A stretch of 64,000 bases of DNA from Sporobolomyces roseus (GCA_016617785.1 JADILM010000004.1:124001-188000), one strand, 5' to 3'. Counted from the stretch's first letter, positions 35,751 to 48,404 are shown. Notes: generated by a model not told the origin, from the sequence alone. Program-made: numbers and translations.

Positions 35751-37527
35751 ATGTCTGCACCCGACATAAACGCTCATCAAGGTGGATTGGAAGCAAATAG
35801 TCCTCCAGTCGACATCAGTCAGTTGACTCTTTCGACTCTGTCTCCTTGACCTCTCCCGCTTTCGATGGATCTGGGATGCTGTGTATATCGGCCGGAGACC
35901 TGAATCGCGCTCCATTGGAGCCGGATGGGCTTGCTTCAGAGGTGGAATTTAGGTCAACTTTTGCTTTGCACACCTTTCGCAATCTCTCCTTCTCTTACTC
36001 CTACACTCGACTCCTGCCTTGCCGAATCGCAACTGACGATTACGATCTGACAACAGCTCGATCTCGCTACGACACGAAAACTTACAGTTCGTCGCATTTC
36101 TTTCGTTCTCTCTTTTCGCAAAATATCGATTAATCTCTTTCTAATCTCTCGCAACCTCTCTAGCTGGTCGTCTACGTCATTTTGCCGAGATCACTTCGCC
36201 GTTGACCTTGTTCGCAAGCTCGAACGATCTCAAGAATGCCCAAAGACTGTTGAAGGAATATCAGGAAGGAGTCGGAGAAGGTAGGAAAGCCTGGGGACAC
36301 GAGGAGAGCGCCGGAGTGTGGAAAGCCAAACAACGTAAGTCGAGACATCGCTCATTCTCCGAAATGGTGAACTGACAACACGTTCCGTTCCGTGATGATT
36401 CAGTCGTCGATTCTTCACTGCATCCTGGTGAGCCTCTTTTCTCGAGACAGCGTTCGCCGTGGAGTGACTGACTCGATTTGACGATAATTTAGACACCGGA
36501 GAGGCAGTACCACTGCCGTTCCGGCTCTCGGCTTTCGTTCCCACGAATCTGCTAATCGTTGGAGGAATGCTCATGCCCAATCCCACTCTCAAAAGCGTCA
36601 TCTTCTGGCAGTGGGCGAATCAAAGTCTGAACGGTGGGTTCTCGTGTCTCCTCTCTCGCCAGCGTTAACTCCCGCCAGCATTACAGGCTTATGCTTTTGC
36701 CCCACTCGCAGTCTGCGTCAATTACGCCAACGCGAACAAGAGCATTCAGATGAGCAATGGCGAGATCGCTTGTACGTATACTCCTCTGTTGCTTCTACCT
36801 GTGCGCCTCTGCTGAGTCGTCTCACCTCAGCCGCATATGTCGCTGCTACCGTCGCCTCGTGCTCCATCGCCGTCGGACTCTCTCAGTTGGTTCCCCGCCT
36901 GCGTGTTTCTCCTTCTGCCAAGGCTCTTCTAGGCAAACTCGTTCCATTCGCTGCTGTTGCGAGTGCTGGATGCGTCAATATTGGCCTCATGAGATGGAAA
37001 GAAATGAGAGATGGTAAGATTTCTGTCTTTGTCCTCGGAGAAAGTATTTCGATATTCAGGCTGACAATCGCCTTGTCGATCACATGCCTACAGGTATCTC
37101 GGTCTATGCACCCTCGGATCCAAACACTGGGCGACCCTCGTCTAAAGAACTCGGTAAATCGAGTATCGCTGGAACTTACGCCGTTGGCCAAACTGCGGCT
37201 TCTCGCGTCTTGACGAACATGTATGCAGCTCTCTCCGTCCCTTATTGATCAGCTACTGATGCGGCTCAACGCCTTGATTGCAGCCCGACTTTAATCCTTC
37301 CTCCTCTAATCATCACCATTCTTGAACGACGAGGTGCATTCTCTCGTCCGAATGGTCAAAGGCTGTCGACTGTGACGAATCTCGGTCTAGTCGGTCTCTC
37401 GCTCCTCGTCTTCCTACCTCCAGCCATCGCCGCTTTCCCTTCAAGAGCAAGCATCGACCCCAAGAAATTAGAAAAGCGATTCCAGGAATTGCCTTACGAG
37501 ACCGTAGAATTCTCAAAGGGATTGTAG
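35751..37527 (+). CDS. FSF1: Sideroflexin (mitochondrial serine/tricarboxylate carrier family)
   Basis: Sideroflexins are multi-pass mitochondrial inner-membrane proteins; animal SFXN1 carries serine for one-carbon metabolism. Exon 1 (35751-35817) is followed by a 239-nt intron; exon 2 gives TRSRYDTKTYTGRLRHFAEI. Later exons give SSNDLKNAQRLLKEYQEG, the family HPDTGE motif (SSLHPDTGEAVPLPFRLSAF), FVPTNLLIVGGMLMPNPT, FWQWANQSLNVCVNYANANK, GCVNIGLMRWKEMRDGISVY and AASRVLTNIPTLILPPLI. Five hydrophobic segments are visible, and the length (about 330 aa) suits the family. The intron at 36087-36163 uses a GTTCGT donor. The exact substrate in fungi is not shown by sequence. Confidence 0.92.
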
Positions 37528-37806
37528 AGCTCACTGATGATATCCTAGATGGCTGTATCTTGGACGTTTAGCGAGGCATCGACGCTTTGACCTCTTGTAC
37601 TATGAGGAATATAATCAAGTTATTCGAATATCATTGGAATTCCCCCTCCAACTTGTCACAAAGCCAGTCTCGCAGCATTCAGGAGCATCAGATGACGAGA
37701 TCAAAAGTTCAGGTATTGCACATTCAGAATCAAAGCAGTGCTGCAGGTGATAAGAGTCGCATAGAAACAAACAAAAAAAGGGGGGTATATCTCGAGACGT
37801 GAGAAA

Positions 37807-40800
37807 TCAAGCCATCAACTCCCTCTCTTCATCATCTCTCCTGCGTTGCATCTCTTCTGCCTCCATCTCTTCGGGTGAGAGTTCTTCACCGACTTTCCTC
37901 CATCCGATTCTGTCTTGTTCCGCCGATTTCCTCTGAAACTCCGCACTAGCTCTCGGACTTCCCCTCGGGCTCCCTCCAGTTGCGAAACCGTTGACGTGAG
38001 CTAGACGAGGCGAGAGGAGAGCAGAATCTCCCGCAGCGAAATGATTGACTTCTTCATCTTGAGGCGACGTGATAGTTCCACTCCTGCTTCTGCTTCTGGA
38101 TTGAGTTCCTCCGTTGAAGCTAGAGAGACTGGCTTGACTCGAATTTGTGCTGAATTCACGCGTCTTGCCCTTGAGTGAAGTCGGTACTCGCGCTCCTGGC
38201 ATTAATTGATCCTCTTCCCAAGTTTCATCGTAACCCAAAGCGCTCCGATCCCAACCTCCGGCGATTCCCTCGTCACCCTCATGCGCCCATCCCAGGGAAG
38301 ACAAGGTGAGTCCTGCTGCCCGAATGAAGATCGATCCATCCATCTTCTGTGAACCAGGGAGGGAAGAAGTGAAGTAACCGGTAGGTGAAGTATCGAAATG
38401 AGAAGCGGCGAAGTACAGAGAGCGGACAGTCTAGAAAGTACGGTGACACCTGAGGCTCAGTACATGTCTCGATACTGAAGAGACGAGGATGAGAGCCCAC
38501 CTTTGTAACGTGCTCATCATCGTGATCGACTGCACTTCGCAAAACTGTCATCCAAGGGTTCGTACCAATCTTCTCTTCCTCCTCTTGTAGCCTTCCTGAA
38601 TCCTCACTGCTAGGCAGCGGAGTACTCGATCCAGCTTTCGGTGTTTGAGGCTCGTCTACTTCGTCTTGACTTTGCAAGGGAGACGAAGGGGTGCTGCTCT
38701 CGTGAGGGTCGTGTGAGGAGTCGTGCTTGTCGTGGCGAGCGCGAGAGATGGAGCGAGAGACAGCACTCGAGGATGAAGGATGAGGTTGATTCGGAGGGAG
38801 TGGCTGAGCGGGAGCCGACATGAGAGTATCCTCGATGAAGAGGTCGGGTCTGCAGACGAACGGCAAATCTGTGATCAATACAAGTTTACAGATGTGCGAG
38901 GAGAGATAGATGCTCACCGTCCACGAGAGATCCAATACGCAACCATTACACGGAAATGAGAAGTGAGCAAGTAGGGTCGAAGATGAGGTGAAATTGCTTC
39001 CAGGAGTGGAGGAAGGAAGATTGCCGAAGTGAGTCCGTGCATGCTGTTGCATAGCATCACTCAATCAGCTATGAGTCCATGCAAGTCAAAAATGAGAGCG
39101 AGAGCATACGTGAAGAAGTCCATTTTGATATTTTTGTATCCTGGTCTCGTCGCAGCCGCATAGATCACAGTCGACATCCAGAATAACTCTTCAGTCTTCT
39201 CGACGATCTCTTCCCAGCTCGGTACGCCTTGAGAACCCCAACCTTTCGCACTTTTCCCTTTATCACTCTTCCTCCCTTCTCGAACTTCAGTCTCCTCGTC
39301 ATCCCACTCCTGACTTCGTTCCGTGCTGAACTTCCATTCTTCACAGTGCTTGACGATCTTGCTGCCTCTGTTGCGGAGAACAGCATCAAGCTTCGGCATA
39401 TCTGAGAGTTTGCCAGCGTTTCCAGCGGCGAGGGAGTCGTCGGAAAGGATTCGTGAGAGTACCGTGAATCCGCTGAGGCCTTCTCGAGGGTATCGTCTGT
39501 CATCGCTGGTACGAGGTAGAGAAGCGGCCGTACGAGCGAAATTGTCGGAAGTTGAAGCGATAGGTCGAGAACCGAAGTAATTGGTCGTCGGAGTAGATAG
39601 GCGAAGAGAGGAGAAGGCCGAAGAGAAGGCCGAAGAGAGTTGTGAAGGTTTGGGAGGCATAGGAGGCCAGTTGGCGGGGAAGAGATTCGCAACGGCAGCT
39701 TTGTGAACAGCACATTGCGCAAGGCCTGGCGAGATTCTGCAGAATCAGAGCCCAGTCCTCGAATGAAATGAGATGGAGAGCAAGAGACATACCTTCAGCT
39801 ACGACGCCGTCCAGTTCAAACTCAACGCCGTGACCAATATGAATTAATGGATGAATCGCTCCAGAGACAGCTCGAATGAGCATTTGACCTTCACCACCGA
39901 AAAGGTACTGCTCGATGACGGGCACCCTGCTCGAAGATCTTCCATAGTATGGACTGGTAGCAGGAGGAGGAGTCGAGATGAGTCGATGGAAGAATGCGAG
40001 ATAGTTTGGGTATAATCTGCGAGTTCGACTTGATAATTAGGGCTGTTCGAGTAGCGAACAACATTGCGAAGGAGCTCACTGTTCGTCACCTAGGTACTCG
40101 GTCCAGTTGTGTTCTGTAATGTCGAAAGGGGCTAAAGGTAGCATAGGTTTCTGCAGAAGTTTCGAATCGTTAGACAACTTCATCGCATCCAGGCAGAATT
40201 GTCGAAGTAGAGCTCACATGGGCTGTCTCCTGATGCAGCGTGTAGATCTCGCTGATGAGCGAAGGAGAAGCTCCGAGCGAGTAAGCGGCGAGGACTGTAG
40301 GAAAAGGTAGATCAGTCAAGCAGTTCTGACAGTGAGGTGAGTGACGCTGCGTACGGTGGTGAGCACAGTGATTGTGGAATCCCTATCCGTCAAACATGAG
40401 CGTTAGTTCGGTAATCACTGTCAGAACCTGACAACGAGAACTTGCTTTGTCGTTGAAGAAAGTATGCGAACTGGTGAGGACGAATCAAGCAAGTCAGTCA
40501 ATAAAGTATGAGGACTGCGCTGGAAACAGAGGGGGCTCACTTGATATGGTTTTGCTATAGAGAGGGAACAAGTGAGAGAGTATCAGTATGTGCGAGATGC
40601 AAAGGAGAATCCTGATTCTGTGATTTCGCCAGCTTGACAGCATGTCTTGCCCTTCTTCTTCCTTCGAGGGCCCTCCGAGACCATTGATACAGATCTACTA
40701 ACGACCCGAGTATTCCCTATTCGTGACCGTCATGTTGCGAGAGCGAGCTGTCCCCTTCCTTTTTCGCTTTTCCCGGTGAAACTGAGCCGACGACCTCTCC

Positions 40801-41328
40801 TCGATTCTAGCGGTTCTCGCCCACTGTCTCCTTCACTGAGTGACCCCATCTAAATTCATCTTTCAGCCTCTGTGTTCCTCCTCTCTCCTCTTCTCCTTTG
40901 CTTCTCCCCCACTCGAAAATGACGCGCCGTTCCTTCCCTTCTGAGAGAAAGGGGAAGAGAATCCTCTAACTCACCTCGAGGCGTTTCCTGACTTCTTCTT
41001 TCGATGCCCAAGAGTGACCAGCTAGACCTTTGAGAGAACCTTGAGAGGGATGGTTGATTGCACCAAAGAGAGATTGAGGATTCATTTGTTGCTGTTTCCT
41101 CGCGAATGACTGTGCGCCAGTCTCTTCGTGTGACGCTCGAGGGTGAGAGAAAGAAGGTGATCTTGATCCTGCAGGGGAGTGTGAAGGAGTTGTCGACGCG
41201 GAGGGAGGGAGAGGTGGGTAAGAATGAAGCGAGTTCGTCGAGGAGGAGAGCGAAGATTGTGAAGGAGACAAGATGGTAGGTAGTATAGAAGAGCTTGAAG
41301 CTTTACGACGAGTTGGAAACGGCGCCAT
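37807..41328 (-). CDS. Questin oxidase-like (AflY/DUF4243 family) protein
   Basis: Family members include AflY and questin oxidase (GedK), Baeyer-Villiger-type enzymes of anthraquinone and aflatoxin pathways, but many fungal copies are housekeeping-like orphans. Exon 1 is Ser/Pro-rich (MAPFPTRRKASSSSILP) and ends EVRKRLE. After a 418-nt intron come three tiny exons of 14, 25 and 28 nt giving QNHINSHTFFNDKGFHNHC and AHH, then LLAAYSLGASPSLISEIYTL, NWTEYLGDE, EQYLFGGEGQMLIRAVSGAI, HPLIHIGHGVEFELDGVVAE, MDFFTMHGLTSAIFLPPLLE, RVMVAYWISRGRPDLFIEDT, NPWMTVLRSAVDHDDEHVTK, VRSLYFAASHFDTSP and DGSIFIRAAGLTLSSLGWAH. These are the family landmarks in order. The C-terminal tail is long, Ser-rich and acidic. 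No pathway partner genes are adjacent. Confidence 0.85.
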
Positions 41329-41505
41329 TTGTCGTTTAGAAGAGAACAGTGAGGAAGAGAGCCTTGATTTCAACTGCTTCCTCTCGCTGCTTCTCTCCGG
41401 AGTCTCACTTTTCTCTCTTTCTTTCGCTTTCTCTCACTCGATGTATTGGTTTCTCTCACGTGGAGACGTATCAGAACAGAGTCGAACATTATGCGATTGC
41501 GAAGA

Positions 41506-44500
41506 TTATGTAGTATCAGGTTCACTTTTCACTCTCTTCAATTCCCTTTCTCCTTGGTCGGGTTTCACATTCACTCTGTCCCCCTCTACAAGCGCGTTGT
41601 CTCTATTGCCTTCATCATCGACACCAGTATCACCTTCCGCTTTCCGTTTGAGAGATTGAGGAGTAGAGACGAGAGGCGTTCCTTCTCGACTTGCAAGTGC
41701 TGAATTCGTTCTTGCTAACGCAGAGGCAGCCGCTGTTACTCGAGCTAGTGTCGTTTCGGCATGGCATGTCGCGTGATACAACTATTGCCACAGGTCGCCG
41801 TCAGTATCGGAACAAATTCGGTGTGGAAGGGAAAGGGAAAGCAACGAGTGAACGTACAGTTCCTTCCACGACGACTGCGTTCCACCAAACCCATTCTTCC
41901 TCGTCGTCGGACCATTCGCTCTTGAGTTTGTCTCGACAAATCGGGCAGGGTTTGTCGCCGAGACCGCCAGCGGGAGGAACGGGAACTTTCTTCTTCATGA
42001 GTGCGGCACGATCAATCGAGCTTCCTGCCGTTCCCTTCGATTTCGTGGGTGAAGTGGAAGATCCACCGAGGTCGGAGGGATCAGAAGCGAAAGTTGGAGA
42101 AGATACGTTATCAGAAGTATACCATTCCTATTTTCGACAGAAGAATGGGAGTCAGTACTTGTGAGGTTAGCACAGATCTGAGGAGAGAGCTCACCTCTTC
42201 CTTAGTGTACCAACTTCGCCCTTGAGCTCTCGACGCTCCTTCTCGAATCCTTCGCTTGTAGGTGAAGTGCCAATCCAGGTGTTGATCCATCTTCGCTTTC
42301 CCTTGTTTCGAATCGAAGAAGCGCAGTCCGCATTGTTGGCATTGAAGGGGTAGAGAGATATACAGAAGGGAAGCGACGTTAGGGCGGGAGCTGTATTGGA
42401 GGTAAGGACAGGAAGAATCGTCAGATTTCGAGTTTAGTCCCGGGAGAAATCAGGTTTCGAAACGCACTGAGCTAGGTCAGCGTTCTGTAATTCAACGTTC
42501 AATCTTTGAATCTCATCTTGCCAGATGCGAACAGCTTCGTCCTCTTCGCTCCAGTCCTCTTTTTTGACCTGAGCGGGTGATGGCTTGACTTCGGGAGCTG
42601 GAGTACCTTCGGTCTTGAGAGCAGGGACGGGAGTCGCTCTTCCGGATCCTACACCTCCGGGTCCAAAGAGATTGGCCAAAGCTCCGGTAGCAGAGAGCTG
42701 AGAGAGGAGTTGAAGGTCAACCCCGCCGACTGCCGCTAAAGGTTGAGGTTGAATTTGAGGAGTTGGGACGGGAGAAAGAGCTGATGCGACTGGAGCGAGT
42801 GAAGAAGCAGAAGGTAACGCCGGGGAAAGTGGGTGAGGCGGTGGAGGTGGAGGAGCGACAGCAGTCGGGCGGACTGGTGGTGGAGAAGCAGAAGTCGAGG
42901 TGTTTCGAGGGTTCAAAGCGGCGAGCTGAGAACGGATCTGGTTGACTTGATCAGTCGTGAGTTGTGTATTGAGAATGAGTGACTCGAGCTATGTCGTCGG
43001 AGAGAAAACGCGGTCTCGTTAATTGAAACGCTCAATCAGCGAGGAGAAGAGATGGGGAGCGTACCTTCTTGAGAGCGACTACTTGACCTTGATTGATCTG
43101 ATCTTCAGGGTTCGCATTCGCTTGTTCTTGTCGGGTCACCAATAAACGTCGAACATCGTAGAGGACTCCAGAACGCTCTCCAGAAGTTGCAGCGTGAGGT
43201 AATTGTTGAACCTGCAAGATTCGTCATGAGTTGGGAATGACACACATGGATAGATGGCGGGGGTCACTAGTGCTCACCCCTGCATTATAGCTTTCAGCAG
43301 CATCTCTTCCTTTGCCTAAAGCACCCATTCCTCCTCCTCGTCCAGTCGCTCCGAATAAAGCAGTCTCGATTCCCTTTTGTACTCGTCCACCAGTCTTGCC
43401 TTCGTCGTGCATCCTGAACAATTCTCCACCGTCTGATCCTCCAGTCTTCCAAGTTCCGAGGAGCTCTTCAAGCTTGACTTTCGTAGTCGAATCGACGGAA
43501 TGATAAGCGTTCAGGAAGGAGCGTTCAAGGAATCGAGCGAACAGGACGAGATATGGAGGACCAATGTTCTTGCTGATCGAATCGAGAAGATAGAAGGTCG
43601 GGAGGATGTACTGAGGAGAAACCTAAAGTTGCGAAAGGGAGGGGGGAGAAGATAAGATGATCGGATGAGGTCGAGTCAGAAGTAGACGAAGGAAGGTGTA
43701 AATGCAGGAGAAGGAGACGAGGAAGGAGGGACAGAAGGAAGGAGTGTCAGTCAAACCCAAAGTTCTTTCAAAACGAAAATGAATCTGTTACGTCTCTCGC
43801 AAAACAAGGCTCTCGCCGCTTCCTGCGCTCGTTTGCGTCCGTTCCCACAACGCACGGATCCTGACTCTGTCTGCGTCGCTCGTAGCTCTCGCAACATGCG
43901 TCTTGAGATCTTCCGTGAATCCAGACCGACTCCTTCGAATAAAAGGATAGCGCATCGATCGAAGCAAAGAGATACAGAAGCGGAGCAACAAGGCGCAGGC
44001 AGAGACGAGTCGCAGAACCACGCCGAGTCGAGACCTAGGGGCAGACGATTCGTGATCGGAATCGAAAGCGATGAATCGGGAATCGATTTTGTATTCTTTA
44101 TTTTGTTTCAATCCTTTTGTCCTCCTTCTGCCCACCCAATTTTCCGCCCCTTCCTGTCTATTGTCTTGTAGAGAGAGAGAGAGAGAGAGAGAGAGATAGG
44201 GAAGGAGAAACTCACGGATCGAAGGTGATCCTCGAAACATTGTGCGACGATTCCACTCATTCTTATGACATGCTCGTGTGCGAACAGGGTCAAATTGGTG
44301 ATGACTGGTTTCGAATTGAACGTGAGACCTTGCAATTGCTGAGAGAAGTACCTTCGAAAGGTGTTTGGATCGACTCCTACGTCTGGTGGAGGACGCAACT
44401 CTCCCTCTCTCAAAGGAGGGGGAGGAGGCTGTTGTTGTTGAGGAGCTGGAGGGGCGTATCCACTGTAAGTACCATAATCGTATCCATCGTAACGACCTTG

Positions 44501-44659
44501 TACTGGAGGAGGAGGAGGAGGAGCGTGAGAGTAGTAGCCGTTCGAAGGAGGTGGAGCGTTGTTTTGATAATTGTAAGGATAAGGGGCAGGAGGTTGATTC
44601 GGTGGTGCTTGATTGTAATAGTAAGATTGGTCGTATTGTGGATAACCTGGATACGACAT
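41506..44659 (-). CDS. PCF11: Pre-mRNA cleavage complex protein Pcf11
   Basis: Pcf11 binds the RNA polymerase II CTD and acts in 3' end cleavage and termination. A Tyr/Pro/Gln-rich N-terminal extension (MSYPGYPQYDQSYYYNQAPP) leads into the CID: FRRYFSQQLQGLTFNSKPVI, NLTLFAHEHVIRMS, QYILPTFYLLDSISKNIGPP, LFARFLERSFLNAYHSVDST and KLEELLGTWKTG. After a helical region and a Pro-rich stretch come the downstream Pcf11 elements: HLDWHFTYKRR with flanking C-x2-C-type residues, WYTKEE, DKPCPICRDKLKSEWSDDEE and YHATCHAET, i.e. the two C-terminal zinc-finger parts around the Clp1-binding region. Several introns are present; one contains a (GA)n run. The start is the ATG of MSYPG; the stop is at 41506. 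The order of motifs is decisive. Confidence 0.87.
44171..44196. repeat. (GA)13 microsatellite in a PCF11 intron
   Basis: An uninterrupted GA dinucleotide run of 26 bp (CT on the coding strand) close to the 3' splice side of the first PCF11 intron. On the coding strand it would be a polypyrimidine-like tract. Confidence 0.9.
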
Positions 44660-45191
44660 CCTCCTTCGAGGGAAGTGTTGGTGAAGAGAGAAGAGAGAGT
44701 GGGAGCGCCTCTGAATTTGTGAGGAGAGAGAGAGGGACTTTGGGAGAATGAGATGGCCTTTTTTCTTCTCTGTTCCTCCGGCTCTTCCCTTCAAAAAGAC
44801 CCCGCCAGACAGTAAGCTACAGTACTTGATCACTACCAGTAAACCTATCAACCACAAGACAGAGCGCCCTTTCAACCAGTCAATTCGATCCAAGCTGGTC
44901 AATTTTCACTCATGTCGGTGCTCGATTAGAGGGGGGACAATAGTGGTATGAATCGAAGCAGCGAAAGGAGAGCTAGTAGACTGGATTGGAATCAGGTCAA
45001 AAGGATGGATCTAGCAGCTTAGAAGGACTACTCAAGGAAATTCACCTTCTCTCACCAAATTCCTCTCCAAAGGGGAATTCAACAACTTCACTCAGTACGG
45101 ATCAGTAGAACACGCCAAACGAACTAGCAACATATTTGGAGATATTCATAGTGAGAGCGAGGCTGATCATTCATTGTTGGAAAAACAGACC
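44660..45191. promoter_or_regulatory. Divergent promoter region, PCF11 / ribosomal protein uL6
   Basis: 532 bp between the start codons of two divergent genes. I see no coding exon I can support. A ribosomal-protein promoter must lie here, but I recognise no defined motif with confidence. Confidence 0.4.
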
Positions 45192-46179
45192 ATGAAGCAG
45201 ATCTACAAGGAAGAGGAGCTCGTGATCCCGTGAGTTCCTTTCAGATCCTGAACCTTCGAGTGTGAATTGACTTGTATCCGAGTGTAGCGCTGGTGTTGAC
45301 ATCACCATCAAGGCCCGTGTCATCACTGTCACTGGACCCCGCGGTACCCTCCAGAAGGTTAGCACTCTTTCTTGTTGCTCAAAGAGACTCGTACTGACAG
45401 TTTGTATCACCATGTATCATTCCTAACGAACGCAACTATCAACTTTACCCCATTCTCCCCAAATTCGACCAAAACCCCAATTCTCCTTTTTCGACTCTTT
45501 CCCATCCATCAATAGAACGCTCAACATGTCAACATGTCGATGCGTGTCGTCGCTCCCTCGGAGAAGGCTCTTACCCCCGTCCACAAGGTCAAGCTTGTCG
45601 TCTGGCATGGAGGACGCAAGCACGTTGCTTGCCTTCGCACCATCCGATCCCAGATCGAGAACATGATCCAAGGTGTTCGATTCGGTTTCGCCTACAAGAT
45701 GCGTCTCGTCTACGCCCATTTCCCCATCAACGTCATCATCTCCGACGACAAGCAATCCGTCGAGATCCGGTACGTTTCATCTCTTGTTTCTCTCCACCTG
45801 ATGAAGCTGACACCTTCGCTCTTCTTCCCTGATAGTAACTTCTTGGGAGAGAAGCGTGTCCGAAACGTCAAGATGCTTGAGGGTGTTACCATTGAGGAAT
45901 CGAAGGCTCAGAAGGATGAGATCATCATCTCCGGAAACGACGTCGACCTTGTCTCGCAATCTGCTGCTGACATCCACGGTCAAACTCTTGTTCGCAACAA
46001 GGATATCCGAAAGTTCCTCGACGGTGTAAGTCCTCATTCTCACTTTTTTGGTTTTTCGATTTTTTTACTTCTTCTTCTTCCTCCTCTACCTCTTCTTCTT
46101 CTCTACTGACGCTCGCTATTGCCTACAATAGATCTACGTTTCAGAGAAGACGACTGTGTCATCTGCGGATTCTCTTTAA
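45192..46179 (+). CDS. RPL9: 60S ribosomal protein uL6 (L9)
   Basis: Cytosolic large-subunit protein. Four exons: a short first exon [13 protein letters not shown], then [19 protein letters not shown], then the long exon with [59 protein letters not shown] and [20 protein letters not shown], then [38 protein letters not shown] and [15 protein letters not shown]. The eukaryotic L9 pattern is followed throughout, about 190 aa. The 5' leader before the ATG is purine- and pyrimidine-mixed with no special element seen. Introns are near 45231-45287, 45359-45514, 45771-45836 and 46026-46131. Confidence 0.95.
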
Positions 46180-46708
46180 GCGGTCACGAGTAGTGGAGGT
46201 GATTCTGTAACTCAAAAAACCATTCGAAACTTGCGCGCGAGAAGAGAAGGAGAACCGCTGTCCCGCATCTTATGTCGTGACGCAGACGACCCGACTGGTC
46301 TAGTTCATCGACTTTCGCAGCAACTCTATAGTCGAACTTTGTTGCGAGTAGACGAGTTCGAATGCTACTTTCCTTCGCGAGTAATGTCCAAGCATCCTCG
46401 ACCTCCGATCCTCCCACTCTCTCCCTTGATTGCTCTGCTAGACTGAGTCGGTGATCGAGAACATCGAAAGTTTGTCAAGCGAAGAGATTACGAAAATTGT
46501 ACAAAAATTGAGACTGACAACGTCGAGGGAGTAAAGCGATGGTTCGTAGATACAGAGGTATTTCGGGGAAAGGGTATTCGTGAGTATGGGGAGGATAGAG
46601 TAGCAAAACTGCGAAAAGACCGGGTAGAGGAATTACTGATCCAACGTAACGAGAACGAGAGAACGAGAGAATAGAATCGACGAGACTACAAGCTGGATAA
46701 TGACCGAG
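46180..46708. other. Convergent intergenic region
   Basis: 529 bp between two convergent 3' ends. It has reading-frame fragments but nothing with intron-exon logic or conserved motifs; I see no gene in it. Confidence 0.4.
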
Positions 46709-48404
46709 TTAGGTACTTTTTTCCTCCTCCTCCTCGTCGTCGCGAATAACCTTCTTCCCTTTGTCAATCTTTGCTTTCTTTGCCTTCTTCTCTTTCTCCT
46801 TCTTGTGCTTCTTCCTCGCCTTCTTATCCGCTTCAGTTTCCTGGACAACCTCGACTTCCGATTCTGAACCATCCTCCATCTCACTCGCATTCCTTTTACC
46901 GCGTCCGACATTGCTCTTTGGGGTGTCGTTACCATCGTCGCTTTCATCATCTGATCCTTCCTCGACGATATTCGATAGGCGGGTGGCCGAGGTGGATGCA
47001 GATGTTGAAGCACGAGGTTTGACGGCGGCAGAAGAAGAAGAAGAGGAAGACGAGGCGCTCTTTGAAGATTCAGGTTTGGCGGGAGCGGCAGGAGCTGGGA
47101 CAGCGGAGGGAGGGATGATGAGGTCGTCCGGAAGAACCTTTGATTTGTCGCGTCCAGTGAGGGTGAGGAAAGAATTGACAGTGGATTCAGTGATGGTCGA
47201 CCACCCGGGTACGAAGTCCGAGTTTTTGCAAGAGCCTACAGCCAATCGTCTCGAAAGCTGCGAGGATCGACCGAGTCAGATACACTGCGCTATAGAGAGG
47301 TTAGTGATACTCACCTCGAGAGTGGTTAGGTCGCGTTGTCGCTGTTCGACAAAAAGTCTACCAGGATCGAAATTCTTATTGAAGGGAATAGCAAAGTCAA
47401 CCTACTCAAGAAAGTCAACGTCAGAGGCGCAATGGGAAGAGGAGAAAGTGGGAGCGAGTACGCACGTCTGGATCTTTGCAATCGTAAAGAATTGATACTG
47501 CATTGAGGAGTCTCTCCTCCTCACCTTCATCCCTAGCATTTCCTACCGCATCGGCGTACTCGGCTACAACGGATCGTAGTAACTCCCTTAGTTGTCTGTT
47601 GAGTATTGTGAGAAGTCCGAAGTTTGTACTCACGTTCATCAAGTTTACCTTGGCAAGTTACCTTCAAGTACTCCTGCATTACGACAGGAAGAGCGTCGTA
47701 GCCGTGGAGGTTCTCGATTTTACCTTCGGGCAAACCGCGAAGAACGAAGTTCCATCCATTCGCTGCACCGTCGCAATTGTCCGAAGTCAGCTACTGCATC
47801 GACGAAAGAGGAGGTGGAAGTAGCTCACTATCCAAGTGTGGGATGTAGAAACACGTAACTTTGTCTCTCCAGTCTTTGTAGCTGTGTTGATAAACGATAA
47901 AGTCCATTAGATTGAGCTATTTTCAATCGAAAGAGAAGTTGAACTCACGCTGCGTCGGATCTGGGGAACAATTTCTTCATAGCTGGTCCATCTTGTCCAA
48001 CCCAAATGTACATCTGACCGGTCGCTGATAAAACAAGGGATTCGGATTAGCTGCGAACGAGAGATGAAGACGAAAACAGGTCCTCACCAATCGCCTCTCG
48101 GTGTCTGCCGATGGTGACAGTCTTCGTAAGTTTGACCTTGTCGTTCAAGATACCCTTGAAAGTAGGAGTAACGACGAGAACACTGAGAATTGCATCCTTG
48201 AAGAAAGAATCAAAATTGCGATTCGAGAGTCAGCGATAGCGTTACAAGAACTCGCAGAGAGAACGATGTACCTTGCCTGAAAGGATTTGTGGGTGAGCAA
48301 TGGCACTGCCAGAGGGTTTGGCTGAACCAGACCTGTTGAGACAATATTGAGTGTTCCAAGTCAGCAAGATGCACAAAGTTGATGGAAAGCGTGACAGCTC
48401 ACAT
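46709..48404 (-). CDS. Unknown conserved-looking protein with Lys-rich nuclear-type tail and split start codon
   Basis: A multi-exon gene I do not recognise. The start codon is split: A and T at 48404-48403, then a 70-nt intron (GTGAGC...AACAG), then G at 48332, giving MSGSAKPSGSAIAHPQILSG. The following exons read DAILSVLVVTPTFKGILNDK, VTIGRHREAIATGQMYIWVG, PAMKKLFPRSDA, KDWRDKVTCFYIPHLDS, NGWNFVLRGLPEGKIENLHG, LPVVMQEYLKVTCQGKLDER and LLRSVVAEYADAVGNARDEG. The folded part is about 300 residues. The C-terminal ~150 residues are Ser/Ala-rich, then acidic, then lysine-rich (KKARKKHKKEKEKKAKKAKI), as in nuclear or nucleolar proteins. No membrane segments are seen. It is divergent from the repeat-protein gene with 157 bp between start codons. 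Confidence 0.65.

Noticed and set aside
37807..44659. Secondary-metabolite cluster around the questin oxidase-like gene
   Set aside because: Neighbours are PCF11, sideroflexin and a ribosomal protein; no polyketide synthase, P450, transporter or regulator is nearby.
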